Shown here piece after piece: positions 9,253-18,678 of a DNA stretch of 64,000 nt. The DNA comes from an uncultured Verrucomicrobiales bacterium. GTDB taxonomy: Bacteria > Verrucomicrobiota > Verrucomicrobiia > Verrucomicrobiales > DEV007. Position 1 is the stretch's first letter. Each line of letters opens with the position of its first letter. Where the stretch lies: assembly GCA_937891465.1 (NCBI GenBank), contig CALAHF010000017.1, positions 43,929 through 107,928 on the forward strand. The letters are read 5' to 3'. The notes beneath the pieces were generated by a model that did no database searches, was not told where the DNA came from, and saw only the letters and a program-made list of their open reading frames with translations. Made by a program: the position numbers and the translations under genes.

Positions 9253-11292
9253 TCAATGAACTCGCTGACCAGGCACCGCGCCTTCATCCGGCGAGAGCAT
9301 GTAGACTTCTTTTTTACCAGATCCAGAGGCAATAATCATGCCTTCGCTGACACCAAATTTCATTTTCCGCGGAGCCAAGTTCGCAACCATCACGACAAGT
9401 TTTCCGACGAGTTCAGCGGGTTCGTAGGCTTCTTTCACGCCAGCAAACACGTTGCGGGTTTCATCGCCACCAAGACTGAGCTTTAGCTGAATCAGCTTTT
9501 TGGCCTCAGGAACTTCATTCGCTTCGACAACCCGAGCGACGCGCAAATCGAGCTTCATGAAATCATCGAATGAAATTTCATCTTCAATCGGCTCGGCCTT
9601 GAGAGCTTCGTCGCTGTCATCAAAATTCTGGATTACAGCAGGCGCCGTTTCTTCGATAACAACCGACTCGTCGATCATTGCCTGCACTTTTTTCGGATCG
9701 ACCCGCTGCATCATGTGCTTGAATTTATTCACCGGCGTTCCGAGCAATGGCGTTTTTGATTGCTCCCAATTCGTAATCGGCTCGCCCAGCAGTTCGCCGC
9801 ATTTCTCCGCGATATCCGGCAAAACCGGAGCGAGATAAATCGACAACTGGCGGAACAAATTCAGAGCAATCGAACAGACATCCTGAAGTTGCTGCGCTTT
9901 GTCAGGGTCTTTCTTCAGTTCCCAAGGAGCGTTATTTTCCACGAACGGATTCGCTTTATCCGCGAGTTCCAGAATCTGGCGCATCGCTTTCGAAAAATCA
10001 CCAGCTTCGTAGGCTTCCGCAATGGGATCACCCGCTGTAGCGAATTCAGCAAACAAACCGCCGTCGTCTGGGTATTTATCAGATAGCCCAACTGCACCTG
10101 CAAATTTCGCGGTCCGACTGGCGAGGTTCACCACTTTTCCAACGAGATCGCTGTTCACTTTGGCGACGAATTCATCGACGTTCAGATCGATGTCTTCAAC
10201 CCGAGACGACAATTTTGAGGCATAGTAGTAGCGAAGAAAATTCGGGTCGAGGTGCTCAAGATATTTTGAAGCATTGATGAACGTGCCGCGAGACTTTGAC
10301 ATCTTCTCGCCATCAACACCGAGGAAGCCATGAATGTGAACTTTCGTCGGCAGACTAAATCCCGCCGTTTTTAACATCGTCGGCCAAAAAAGCGTGTGAA
10401 AATACTGAATGTCTTTTCCAATGAAGTGATGGATTTCCGTCGATTCAGAATTCCACCAATCCTCCAGCTTCTCGCCGTTTTTGTCGCACCACTGCTGAGT
10501 CGAACCAATGTATCCAATCGGCGCATCAAACCAGACATACCAATAATTTCCGGGCGAATCCGGAATTTCAAATCCGAAGTAGGGCCCCGGGCGCGAAATA
10601 TCCCAAGCCCGAAGCGGTTCGTTCAAAAACGAGCCTTTCAGATGGTTGGCGCTCTCCGTCGGAACACTTCCCGACTGAATCCACTCATCAAGAAAAGCAT
10701 GCTCTTTTTCAATCTGGACAAACAAGTGCTTGGCCTTTCGAATTTCCGGTGTGGTTCCTGAAAGCCCGCTGATGGGATCAACCAGTTCGGCTGGCGAATA
10801 AGTTTCGCCGCAGTTTCCGCAGTTATCTCCCGGCTGGTCTTTCGACCCACATTTCGGACAGGTTCCCCGCACGAGTCGATCAGCTAAAAACTGGCCTTTC
10901 TCGACATCAAAAAGCTGCTCGATCTCTTCTTCAACCACCATGTCGGCGTCGCGCAGAGATTTCCAGACTCGGTTGCACTGCTCCAAATTCTCGGGGCTGT
11001 TGGTCGAGCCGTAGTTATCAAACTCAATCCCGAATCCAGTGAAGTCGGTCTGATGAGAAGCGCTCATTTCAGCGATGAATTCCTCTTCAGTAACGCCCTT
11101 TTTCTGGGCGCTGATCATGATGGCGGTGCCGTGAGTGTCGTCGGCACAGATGTAAATGCAGCGATGACCGCGCATTTTCTGAAACCGCACCCAAATATCT
11201 GTCTGCAAATATTCTACCAGATGACCGATGTGGATCGGGCCATTGGCATACGGCAACGCCGAGGTTACGAGGATTTTTCTTTCGTCTGACAT
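9253..11292 (-). CDS. metG: Methionine--tRNA ligase with C-terminal tRNA-binding domain
   Basis: Class I aminoacyl-tRNA synthetase that charges tRNA-Met. Motifs: HIGH at residues 21-24, the zinc knuckle [17 protein letters not shown] near residue 140, KMSKSRG in the catalytic loop, an anticodon-binding helical domain, and a C-terminal EMAP-like tRNA-binding domain ([20 protein letters not shown] to the end) as in dimeric MetRS of the E. coli type. The frame is open to a GTG three codons upstream, but the ATG at 11292 is the more natural start. A 43-bp element begins only 9 bp upstream and leaves no room for a standard Shine-Dalgarno. Confidence 0.97.
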   Translation of the reverse strand: MSDERKILVTSALPYANGPIHIGHLVEYLQTDIWVRFQKMRGHRCIYICADDTHGTAIMISAQKKGVTEEEFIAEMSASHQTDFTGFGIEFDNYGSTNSPENLEQCNRVWKSLRDADMVVEEEIEQLFDVEKGQFLADRLVRGTCPKCGSKDQPGDNCGNCGETYSPAELVDPISGLSGTTPEIRKAKHLFVQIEKEHAFLDEWIQSGSVPTESANHLKGSFLNEPLRAWDISRPGPYFGFEIPDSPGNYWYVWFDAPIGYIGSTQQWCDKNGEKLEDWWNSESTEIHHFIGKDIQYFHTLFWPTMLKTAGFSLPTKVHIHGFLGVDGEKMSKSRGTFINASKYLEHLDPNFLRYYYASKLSSRVEDIDLNVDEFVAKVNSDLVGKVVNLASRTAKFAGAVGLSDKYPDDGGLFAEFATAGDPIAEAYEAGDFSKAMRQILELADKANPFVENNAPWELKKDPDKAQQLQDVCSIALNLFRQLSIYLAPVLPDIAEKCGELLGEPITNWEQSKTPLLGTPVNKFKHMMQRVDPKKVQAMIDESVVIEETAPAVIQNFDDSDEALKAEPIEDEISFDDFMKLDLRVARVVEANEVPEAKKLIQLKLSLGGDETRNVFAGVKEAYEPAELVGKLVVMVANLAPRKMKFGVSEGMIIASGSGKKEVYMLSPDEGAVPGQRVH

Positions 11293-11300
11293 GTACGCCA

Positions 11301-11343
11301 CGAATCAACCCTATTGAGTCAACGAATCAACCCTATTGGATCG
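11301..11343. repeat. 43-bp interspersed element, direct-repeat variant
   Basis: Same length as the others, but both arms carry CAACCCTATTG in the same orientation (left arm CGAATCAACCCTATTG, right arm CAACCCTATTGGATCG). It therefore reads as a near-tandem 22-bp direct repeat and cannot form the long hairpin. It lies between the stop of the amidotransferase gene and the start of metG. Confidence 0.88.
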
Positions 11344-11371
11344 GAAAATTTCGGGCCTCGATTACTACCAA

Positions 11372-12145
11372 TCATGGCTTCACTGCGGCATCAACGAATG
11401 CCTTGATCAGTTTTCGCTGACGCTCATCATCGGCGAAAAGTTTTTCGGGATGCCACTGAACGCCAATGAGAAATCGATTGGGATCGGTCGTTTCAGTAGC
11501 TTCCACGACCCCTTCAGGACTTTTTGCGACAACTCGCAAATTGTTCCCGATATCTTTCACCGCCTGGTGATGCAGTGAATTCACTTCAAACTCGGTATCA
11601 CCGTCGAAAATCTTACTGAGCCTTGAATCAGCCTCCAAATTAACACCGTGAGTTACATCGCGATGATTTACCCCAAATGTCGTGGGAATATCCTGCACCA
11701 ACGAACCGCCACTAGCGACATTGATCCACTGACTTCCCAGACAAATTCCGAGCATCGGTTTATCGGTTTTTTCAATCCAGGCTTTCGAAAGTGCCTTTTC
11801 AAAAAGAAAGCGGTCATCCGCGAGGATTTTCACAGTTTCATGAGGTTCTTCACCGTATTCTGATGGCGGGATATCGGCGCCACCCGGCATCAGTAAACCG
11901 TCCAGTAATTCGAGATATTTTTCGATTTCCTCGTCGCTGCCATCACCATTTGGCAAAACAATGGGAATGCCGCCTGATTCCCGAACCGCAATCGTATAGG
12001 TATCACTCGTCAGACTGGATATTCCGATCAGTGGACCATCGAGTTTCGAACCCGTAGTCTCGGGGCCGTTTTTCTGCCCCATGAAAAAACCCAGTGCTCC
12101 AGCAATAATTATTGCCAGGGCAGTCAAAACAGATCGGCGATTCAT
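11372..12145 (-). CDS. Class I glutamine amidotransferase-like (peptidase C26) protein, membrane-anchored
   Basis: Gamma-glutamyl-gamma-aminobutyrate hydrolase (PuuD) family. The nucleophile elbow is GICLGSQW, the His-Glu pair lies in GVQWHPEK, and [15 protein letters not shown] is the oxyanion region. Unlike cytoplasmic PuuD, the protein begins [20 protein letters not shown], a signal anchor or signal peptide, so the hydrolase domain should lie outside the inner membrane. Substrate is unknown. It is divergently oriented to ilvD, 95 bp away. Confidence 0.85.
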   Translation of the reverse strand: MNRRSVLTALAIIIAGALGFFMGQKNGPETTGSKLDGPLIGISSLTSDTYTIAVRESGGIPIVLPNGDGSDEEIEKYLELLDGLLMPGGADIPPSEYGEEPHETVKILADDRFLFEKALSKAWIEKTDKPMLGICLGSQWINVASGGSLVQDIPTTFGVNHRDVTHGVNLEADSRLSKIFDGDTEFEVNSLHHQAVKDIGNNLRVVAKSPEGVVEATETTDPNRFLIGVQWHPEKLFADDERQRKLIKAFVDAAVKP

Positions 12146-12240
12146 GAATTACAAAACAGCGCAAACCATAGTTTGCAAGACTCCTTCATTCCCAGTTTGC
12201 GCCCCGTGCTCTCTTGTGAGAAATTCCCGCTCACAAAATC

Positions 12241-13983
12241 ATGGCCACCAAAAAGAAAGCTCCCGCTAAAAAATCCGCAGCGAAAAAGAAATCGACCGCC
12301 ACTCCGGCGCATCGCCAGTTCTCCAGCCCAATGCTGGACGGACCTGACCGTGCACCGAGCCGCGCGATGCTTCACCCTGTCGGTTTTAAAGACGAAGATT
12401 TTAAGAAGTCGATCATCGGTGTCGCTTCGACTTGGAGCATGGTCACGCCATGCAACATGCACATCGACAAGCTCGCGAAAGAGTCGGTGAAAGGCGCAGA
12501 CGCTGCCGGTGGCAAAGCGATTGAATTCAATACAATCACGATTTCTGACGGTATCTCGATGGGAACCGAAGGCATGAAATACTCGTTGGTAAGCCGCGAG
12601 GTCATTGCTGATTCTATCGAAACCGTTGTCGGCTGCGAAGGAATGGATGGCGTCGTTGCGATCGGTGGTTGCGACAAAAACATGCCTGCTTGTGTGATGG
12701 CGATGGCGCGGATGAATCGCCCCGGAGTTTTTGTTTACGGCGGCACGATCAAGCCCGGCTGTCACGATGGCAAAGACGTCGACATCGTATCTGTTTTCGA
12801 AGCCGTTGGTCAGCACAGTGCTGGAAAAATCGATAATAAAGAACTCGATGGCGTCACAAAAACCGCGATCCCCGGACCGGGTTCTTGCGGCGGAATGTAT
12901 ACGGCGAACACAATGGCATCAGCGATCGAAGCGCTTGGCATGAGCCTTCCGAACAGTTCCGCACAGGCAGCTGTTTCCGACGAAAAATTGATGGACAGCT
13001 TCGACGCAGGTGCCGCGGTGGTGAACCTCATTCAGAAAAATATTCGCCCGCGCGACATCATGACGAAGAAGGCGTTTGAGAATGCCATCACGATGACAAT
13101 TGCTCTCGGCGGCTCGACCAACGCAGTCCTTCACTTGCTCGGGATGGCATCAGCCGCAGATGTAAATCTTTCGATCGATGACTTCACTCGCATTGGTAAA
13201 AAAGTTCCCGTTTTGGCGGACCTCAAGCCAAGCGGCAAAAACATGATGATGAAGCTCGTCGAAATCGGCGGCACGCTTCCTCTGATGAAAATGCTTCTCA
13301 AAGCGGGACTCATTCACGGCGACTGCATGACTGTGACCGGAAAAACCGTGGCACAGAATTTGGCGAAGGTGAAACCTTATCCGAAAGAGCAGGACATCAT
13401 TCGCACGCTGAAAAATCCGATCAAGCCGAACAGCCACCTCGTGATTCTTTATGGAAACCTCGCGCCTGAAGGTGCTGTCGCAAAAATCTCCGGCAAAGAA
13501 GGGCTCACCTTCGAAGGAAAAGCGAAGTGCTACAATTCTGAAGAGCTTGCGATGACCGCGATTCTTGGCGGAAAAATCAGAAAAGGCGACGTCATCGTGA
13601 TTCGTCACGAAGGCCCGAAAGGTGGCCCCGGAATGCGGGAGATGCTTGGGCCCACCGGTGCCATCATGGGAGCTGGACTCGGAAACGATGTTGCACTGAT
13701 CACCGACGGTCGCTTCTCCGGCGGCAGTCATGGCTTTGTGATCGGTCACGTCACCCCGGAAGCTTTTGAAGGCGGTCCGATCGCCCTCATCAAAAACGGA
13801 GACAAGATAGTAATCGATGCCGAGAAGCGCGAAATCTCACTAGCCATAACCAAGAAGGAACTCGCTGACCGCAAGAAAAAGTGGAAGCAGCCCAAGCCGA
13901 AGTATCGTCGCGGTGTGCTTGCAAAATATGCAAAATTGGTGAGCAGCGCATCAACCGGTGCAGTGACCGACGGCGATTGCTAA
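12241..13983 (+). CDS. ilvD: Dihydroxy-acid dehydratase with lysine-rich N-terminal tail
   Basis: Third enzyme of branched-chain amino acid synthesis; it dehydrates 2,3-dihydroxyisovalerate and its isoleucine-pathway homologue. The iron-sulfur ligands are visible as C71 (TPCNMH), C144 ([10 protein letters not shown]) and C216 (PGPGSCGG), the [2Fe-2S]-type pattern. The C-terminal motifs [12 protein letters not shown] and [22 protein letters not shown] are intact. The first 22 residues form an unusual Lys/Ala tail ([14 protein letters not shown]) like a histone H1 tail, which normal IlvD lacks. The upstream region is AT-poor and has no clear Shine-Dalgarno. No other ilv gene lies in the window. 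Confidence 0.96.
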   Translation: MATKKKAPAKKSAAKKKSTATPAHRQFSSPMLDGPDRAPSRAMLHPVGFKDEDFKKSIIGVASTWSMVTPCNMHIDKLAKESVKGADAAGGKAIEFNTITISDGISMGTEGMKYSLVSREVIADSIETVVGCEGMDGVVAIGGCDKNMPACVMAMARMNRPGVFVYGGTIKPGCHDGKDVDIVSVFEAVGQHSAGKIDNKELDGVTKTAIPGPGSCGGMYTANTMASAIEALGMSLPNSSAQAAVSDEKLMDSFDAGAAVVNLIQKNIRPRDIMTKKAFENAITMTIALGGSTNAVLHLLGMASAADVNLSIDDFTRIGKKVPVLADLKPSGKNMMMKLVEIGGTLPLMKMLLKAGLIHGDCMTVTGKTVAQNLAKVKPYPKEQDIIRTLKNPIKPNSHLVILYGNLAPEGAVAKISGKEGLTFEGKAKCYNSEELAMTAILGGKIRKGDVIVIRHEGPKGGPGMREMLGPTGAIMGAGLGNDVALITDGRFSGGSHGFVIGHVTPEAFEGGPIALIKNGDKIVIDAEKREISLAITKKELADRKKKWKQPKPKYRRGVLAKYAKLVSSASTGAVTDGDC

Positions 13984-13987
13984 TTTA

Positions 13988-14030
13988 CGATCAGACAGGG
14001 TTGGTTCGCCGAATGAACCCTGTTCGTTCG
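13988..14030. repeat. 43-bp interspersed element
   Basis: Left arm CGATCAGACAGGGTTG, centre GTTCGCCGAAT, right arm GAACCCTGTTCGTTCG. It begins 4 bp after the ilvD stop codon. Confidence 0.88.
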
Positions 14031-14116
14031 CATCCGCAAATTCCTTCGGATAGCGAAAATCCCGCCGCTCAGGTTTCGGCAACCACAACGATTTCCGGGG
14101 CTGAATCAGGACCGTT

Positions 14117-14343
14117 TCAAAAATGGACTTCTGCGACTAGCGGAAGCATTCCCGAAATGACCTCTCGCGGAACCGATTCAATCGCCGAGGCGACGACCGG
14201 CGCATTCTGAATTCGCTGCCAAACATAGACACGTTGGGTCAACGAAGCGCCGGATTTGCCGTTCGGCCCAGTTTTCTGCCACAAAAAATATCCACCAATC
14301 GCGAAAAAAACGAGGGCGATGATAATGAAAAGCGTTTTGGCAT
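14117..14343 (-). pseudogene. Candidate small membrane-protein gene lacking an in-frame start
   Basis: On the minus strand an open frame ending with TGA at 14119-14117 encodes KTLFIIIALVFFAIGGYFLW followed by a 45-residue soluble tail ending VISGMLPLVAEVHF. It resembles a real single-pass membrane protein. The only nearby ATG (14343-14341) is in a different frame, one base off, and the coding frame has a TGA upstream with no ATG, GTG or TTG between. Either a one-base loss has killed the start or the frame is chance. No family recognised. This is the only content I see between the 43-bp element at 14030 and the promoter at 14398. Confidence 0.35.
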
Positions 14344-14397
14344 AAAAAACTACGATTTCAGATCAAATTTAGCCCAAAAGTGGCAGATTACATTCTC

Positions 14398-14426
14398 TAG
14401 ACAAATTCAGTGAAGTTTGTTAAATT
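14398..14426 (+). promoter_or_regulatory. Sigma-70-like promoter for the cyclic-nucleotide-binding protein gene
   Basis: TAGACA (14398-14403), a 17-bp spacer and TAAATT (14421-14426). Predicted transcription start near 14433, which argues for the ATG at 14469 as translation start rather than the GTG at 14433, unless the message is leaderless. Confidence 0.5.
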
Positions 14427-14468
14427 ATCGTCGTGCAAGAGTACGCCTACATCCACGACGAAGAAAAA

Positions 14469-14936
14469 ATGCCCGACACCCTCCGTGACGTGCCGTTTCT
14501 TGAATCTTTCTCCGAGGAACATCTCGACGATGTGTTGAACTCCAGCGCATTTATAGTTTGTGATCCAGGCGATGTAATTGTCGCGGAAGGCAACGAGGCG
14601 ACTCGGATTTTCATCCTACTTGGTGGAGAGGTTGCGGTGGAAAAAGGCGGCGACACGCTTGTTACAATGGACACGGTCGGCGATATTTTTGGCGAGTTGG
14701 CAGCGTTGGAAGACGAAGTGCGATCAGCGTCCGTTGTGGCGAAAACAAAGACCTTTTGCCTCGCTGTTGATCAGAAGTTTCTCGAGCACGTGAAGCCGAA
14801 GAAGGATCATCCAGCATTTTACGCATCGCTTTACGAATTCATTGCCAAGCTGACTGCCAAGCGTTTGAAAGCGACATCAGCTCATCTCGCGAAGGTTGAT
14901 CTGGAATTGCGTGCGCTGAAGGCTTCTTTGGCATAA
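14469..14936 (+). CDS. Stand-alone cyclic-nucleotide-binding domain protein
   Basis: A Crp-like cNMP-binding beta-roll (about residues 10-120: VPFLESFSEEHLDDVL, then the GDVIVAEGNEATRIFILLGGEV strand core and the phosphate-binding-cassette region GDIFGELAALEDEVRSASVVA) with a short helical C-terminus and no helix-turn-helix DNA-binding domain. The RSAS core resembles the cAMP/cGMP-binding Arg region, so nucleotide binding is plausible. It probably works as a small sensor with a partner protein. The frame extends to a GTG at 14433. Confidence 0.82.
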   Translation: MPDTLRDVPFLESFSEEHLDDVLNSSAFIVCDPGDVIVAEGNEATRIFILLGGEVAVEKGGDTLVTMDTVGDIFGELAALEDEVRSASVVAKTKTFCLAVDQKFLEHVKPKKDHPAFYASLYEFIAKLTAKRLKATSAHLAKVDLELRALKASLA

Positions 14937-14940
14937 CGCA

Positions 14941-15306
14941 TCAAGATTCGGATTCCAAATTGTCAGGCTCTTCCACAATCATCCACCGGTTGCGGATGCC
15001 TCTCATCGCCACTTTGACCACACCACAATTCTGGCAGTCGAGATAGAGCTCTCTTTTATCTCTGCCTAGAACTTTGGCGTCTTTATCGCATTCTGGGCAT
15101 CGCAATTCCAATTTGCCCCTCGCCACAGCGATCCCCATTCGGGCGCCAATGAAGGCCACCCAAATCACGGCAAAAATTGCAACTGAACTGGCTACATTCA
15201 GCCAATAAACTTCAGGAGCAAAAAAGTAACTCCCCATTGCTAGGGGCATCACCACCAAGGTGGTGCGACAAATGGTTGCCCAAGTTGTTGCCCGCATCGG
15301 TTTCAA
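14941..15306 (-). CDS. Two-pass membrane protein with zinc ribbon
   Basis: A 121-residue protein with two hydrophobic segments (about residues 15-30 and 35-60) and a C-terminal four-cysteine zinc ribbon, C70-P-E-C73 and C91-Q-N-C94. The family is not recognised. Its ATG overlaps the stop codon of araB by four bases (ATGA at 15306-15303), so translation is probably coupled to the kinase. The zinc ribbon most likely faces the cytoplasm. No functional claim can be made beyond membrane location and metal binding. Confidence 0.75.
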   Translation of the reverse strand: MKPMRATTWATICRTTLVVMPLAMGSYFFAPEVYWLNVASSVAIFAVIWVAFIGARMGIAVARGKLELRCPECDKDAKVLGRDKRELYLDCQNCGVVKVAMRGIRNRWMIVEEPDNLESES

Positions 15307-16985
15307 CTACGCTGACGCTGGCGAATATCGATGAGATCTTTCATCACGTGATTGATCTGGCCGCTCCATTCGGCTGTGCCAAATGCATCGTGAAGCGTCC
15401 GGTAAATCGCATACAACTCGGCGTAAACGGCCTGATTTTCAGGAATCGGTTCGTAAATCCGCTCGCGCATTTTGCAGCAGGCTGACTGAGCTTCTTCGAT
15501 CGTAATTTTACCACTGGTCGACGCTCCGAAAATCGCAGACCCGAGCGCACAGGTCTGATCACTCGCCGCGACTTTAAGCGGTTTGCCAATCACATCGGCG
15601 TAAATCTGCATCAAGGTTGCGTTCTTCACCGCTAGTCCGCCGGTATTCACGACTTCGTCAACGCGGACACCATATTCTTCCATCCGCTTGATGATCGTCA
15701 GCGCACCAAAGGCAGTTGCTTCGATCAACGCCCGATAAATTTCGTGCGCCTTGGTGTGAAGGGTCTGTCCTATAATCATTCCGGAAAGGCGGACATCGGT
15801 CAAAATGGTGCGGTTCCCATTATTCCAATCCAATGCCATGAGGCCGGTCGCGCCAGGCTTCTGACCCGACATCTCTTTTTCCATGTTGATGAATTTTTCA
15901 TCGATCGAAGCGCCGTAGCTGTCGGGAACAAGATTGTGAACAAACCATAGAAAAATATCACCTACGGCACTTTGTCCGGCTTCGATTCCGAAATGTCCGG
16001 GCAAAACCGAGCCATCGACAATTCCACAAACCCCCGGCACATCAGCGAGCGCTTTGTCGCTCGGTGAAACGGTGATGTCGCAGGTGCTGGTTCCGAGAAT
16101 TTTTGTCAGCGTTCCTTCTTTCACACCTGAACCAACGGCACCCATGTGGGCGTCGAATGCTCCGACAGCGACCGCAGTGCCTTCAACAAGCCCGAGCTTT
16201 TCCGCCCATTCAGCAGTGAGTTCACCCGCCTTCACATCGGATGAAACCGCTTTATCATAGAGACGTCCTCGTAATTCAGCGAGCGCCGGATCCAGTACAG
16301 TGAGGAATTCCTCGTCTGGCAAGCCGCCCCACTCGTTGCTGAACATTGCCTTGTGTCCTGCTGCGCAAATGCCACGTGCCATTTCTGCGGGGTTCGTGGC
16401 TCCAGTCAAAACAGCCGGAAGCCAATCACAATGCTCAACCCAGGAATGAGCCGCTTCGAAAACCGCTGGATCGACATTTTTACAGCGCCAAATTTTGCTC
16501 CACCACCATTCGGATGAGTAAGTGCCACCGCACTTCGCCAGGTAATTCGGCCGCATCTCAGACGCGATCTCTGTGATTTTCGCCGCTTCAGCGTGACCGG
16601 TGTGATCTTTCCACAGCCAAACGAAAGCATTCAGATTATCAGAGAATTCAGGAGTCAGGGCGAGCGGTGTTCCCTCAGCATTGACCGGGATTGGCGTAGA
16701 ACCGGTGGTGTCGACGCCGATTCCGAGAACATCCGCGGGATCAAAATCAGGGCGAGCCTCTTTTGCCTGAGCAATCACGCCCGTGATGATCGTCGTCATT
16801 CCATCGAGGTAATCCTGCGGATTTTGACGGGCTACATTGGGATCCGCAGGATCGGTAAGAATACCCAGCTCTCCTGAAGGGTATGGGAAAACGACAGATC
16901 CAAGTTCCTCGCCTGAATCGAGATCAACGAGGAGTGAACGGCAGGAATTTGTCCCATAATCGAGACCAATGGCATAACGACTCAT
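15303..16985 (-). CDS. araB: Ribulokinase (FGGY kinase)
   Basis: Phosphorylates L-ribulose to L-ribulose 5-phosphate in arabinose breakdown. The FGGY-kinase landmarks are present: YAIGLDYGTNSCRSLLVD at the N-terminus, GIGVDTTGSTPIPV, the central EHCDWLPAVLTG and GAFDAHMGAVGSGV region, and the C-terminal VNTGGLAVKNATLMQIYADV. The length of 560 residues fits AraB rather than the shorter xylulokinases. I chose the ATG at 16985, since the frame continues 14 codons further upstream without family similarity. araD is 4.5 kb away on the other strand and no arabinose isomerase gene is in the window. Confidence 0.92.
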   Translation of the reverse strand: MSRYAIGLDYGTNSCRSLLVDLDSGEELGSVVFPYPSGELGILTDPADPNVARQNPQDYLDGMTTIITGVIAQAKEARPDFDPADVLGIGVDTTGSTPIPVNAEGTPLALTPEFSDNLNAFVWLWKDHTGHAEAAKITEIASEMRPNYLAKCGGTYSSEWWWSKIWRCKNVDPAVFEAAHSWVEHCDWLPAVLTGATNPAEMARGICAAGHKAMFSNEWGGLPDEEFLTVLDPALAELRGRLYDKAVSSDVKAGELTAEWAEKLGLVEGTAVAVGAFDAHMGAVGSGVKEGTLTKILGTSTCDITVSPSDKALADVPGVCGIVDGSVLPGHFGIEAGQSAVGDIFLWFVHNLVPDSYGASIDEKFINMEKEMSGQKPGATGLMALDWNNGNRTILTDVRLSGMIIGQTLHTKAHEIYRALIEATAFGALTIIKRMEEYGVRVDEVVNTGGLAVKNATLMQIYADVIGKPLKVAASDQTCALGSAIFGASTSGKITIEEAQSACCKMRERIYEPIPENQAVYAELYAIYRTLHDAFGTAEWSGQINHVMKDLIDIRQRQRS

Positions 16986-17190
16986 GGCGGAGGGTATAGG
17001 CGATAATTTGGAATTTTGCAATCTCACGCAGTCAGTTCTGACCTCTTTCTGCCTGAATAAAAACAGCCGTATTAATTTTTTTAAGAAAATGTGTCCGGTT
17101 TTATCCAGAAAAAACGCATTACCTAGTGAACCCCTTATCAGCTTGGTAAAATGGATTAAGTAAAAACAATTTCGTCGGAGAGGAACTCAA

Positions 17191-17289
17191 ATGGGTCGTT
17201 TTCATACAGAAAAAGAACCACGGCGTCTAAAAGGTCGGGCGGTCAACATCGTTGTCCGCCCGATTCTTTTAGCTTTTGAAACCAACTAA
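17191..17289 (+). CDS. Candidate 32-codon small ORF with strong Shine-Dalgarno
   Basis: GGAGAGGAAC just before an ATG at 17191 opens a 32-residue frame (MGRFHTEKEPRRLKGRAVNI, then VVRPILLAFETN, stop 17289). The Shine-Dalgarno is better than those of most genes here. A GC-rich hairpin lies inside the frame at 17235-17263, so this could instead be a small RNA or an attenuator-like leader. The sequence 16986-17190 upstream is AT-rich with a TAAAAT box near 17147 and no other gene. Confidence 0.4.
   Translation: MGRFHTEKEPRRLKGRAVNIVVRPILLAFETN
17228..17270. terminator. Hairpin with flanking A and T runs
   Basis: Stem TCGGGCGG (17235-17242) pairs with CCGCCCGA (17256-17263). AAAAGG lies before it and TTCTTTT after it, a shape that can terminate in both directions. 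It overlaps the small ORF at 17191-17289. Confidence 0.55.
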
Positions 17290-17345
17290 ACTTCACTATC
17301 CTTAAAAAAACGACTGAATCACACTCTGTCAGCCCGCCTCCAAAA

Positions 17346-17690
17346 ATGGATGCAGCAACTATTTTACCCGAGCTCTACGCAGAACTACGCAGAACTACGC
17401 AGAACTACGAAGACTGGCGAAGAGTCGAATGGCAAATGAGCAACCGCAGACGATTGGCACGACAGCACTGGTGCATGAAGCTTATCTTCGCCTACTGAAG
17501 CCGGAGGACGAAACTCAATTTGAGTGGCAAAACCATCGCTAGTTTTTTGGCGCGGCGGCAGAAGCGATGCGACGAATCATGGTCGATCGGGCTCGTGCCA
17601 GAAATGCGATGAAACGGGGCCGGGACTACGAAATGGCGAATTATTGGCCCGCGTCACCAAGCTGGTCGATACAAATCGCGGCGAAACAAA
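17346..17690 (+). pseudogene. Decayed ECF sigma factor (SigG-like, TIGR02999-type)
   Basis: The frame starts MDAATILPELYAELRR, the usual opening of planctomycete/verrucomicrobial ECF sigma factors, then meets a 10-bp tandem repeat (TACGCAGAAC three times at 17376-17405) that destroys the frame. In another frame the family sequence resumes as MANEQPQTIGTTALVHEAY, then LRLLKPEDETQFEWQNHR, a TAG stop at 17540, and FFGAAAEAMRRIMVDRAR. A further shift follows near 17640. At least two frame changes and one nonsense codon make this a clear pseudogene. It originally paired with the kinase immediately downstream, an arrangement common in these phyla. Confidence 0.82.
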
Positions 17691-17694
17691 GTTC

Positions 17695-18606
17695 ATGCCA
17701 GAGGCCGGAGCCATACAGGACGCTCAAGTTATCGAAGCCCTGCGAGACGCTGTCTCGGAAGTGAATAAAAACCGGAATTATTCAAACGCAGAGAACGAAA
17801 TCCCTTCGGCGAAATGGACTCCGCCGAAGCCGGAAGAAATCGATAAACTCATGCCTGCCTATCACGTCACCGAACTGGCAGGCCACGGAGGTATGGGATC
17901 GGTCTATCGAGAGACGCAGATTAGTTTGGAGCGAATGGTCGCAATCAAAATCCTCCCGCCGGAATACGGCGACGACCCCGCGCTTGCCGCCCGATTTCGA
18001 AGGGAAGCCCTGTCGATGGCAAAATTAGATCACCCGAATATTGTCACGATTCATGATTTTGGGAGCGTCCAGCAATCCGAAACACAAAAACTGTTTTTTA
18101 TCGTGATGAAATTCGTCGCGGGAGCCGATTTACAACGATTGATTTCGAGTGGGCAGATGGGCGAAAAAGCGGCTCTCGGCATTGTCGGGCAAATTTGCGA
18201 TGCCCTTCAATATGCCCATACGCGAGGATTTGTTCATCGCGACATCAAACCTGCGAACATTTTTGTTTCGGCAGAAGGCACTGTAAAAGTCGGTGATTTC
18301 GGTCTGGCGAAGCTTTGTGACGTGAGCGAAGCCGAAGACATCACCGTCTTCGAGCAGTCTGGTCTTTACCTGGGAACCCCGCACTACATGGCCCCGGAAA
18401 GCCTCAAATCAACGAGTGAAGTCGACCATCGAGCCGACATTTACAGCCTGGGAGTCAGGTTTTACCAAATGCCCACCGGGTCGGTTCCTAAAGGGATTTT
18501 TAAACGTCCCTCAGAAAAAGTCGGCGTTGATGCCCGGCTGGATGAAATCGTGATCATCATTATTTGCCGCATCATTCTGGCCGGAATAGTGGCGGCCATT
18601 TTATGA
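17695..18606 (+). pseudogene. Ser/Thr protein kinase, C-lobe truncated
   Basis: A Hanks-type kinase domain with GHGGMGSVYR (P-loop), VAIKILPPE (lysine), HRDIKPANIF (catalytic loop), DFGLAKL and MAPESL. The N-lobe and activation segment are intact. The C-lobe collapses after DIYSLGVRFYQMPTGSVPKG: the sequence jumps from VDARLDEIV straight to a hydrophobic stretch ICRIILAGIVAAIL and stops, as if an in-frame deletion joined the C-lobe to the former transmembrane segment. The usual C-terminal sensor domain is absent. The frame is open upstream to 17524, but that part overlaps the decayed sigma gene. It may still be expressed, but a working kinase is unlikely. Confidence 0.75.
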
Positions 18607-18678
18607 TGAGTGCTTTTCGTAGCTCAAACGTGTGCATTGCATTTTTGCCACAAAATACCGAAAGTGTTACACGAACTA

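Noticed and set aside
13881..14210. Plus-strand frame across the ilvD end and the following gap
   Set aside because: It overlaps ilvD in another frame and crosses a 43-bp element; no protein-like features.
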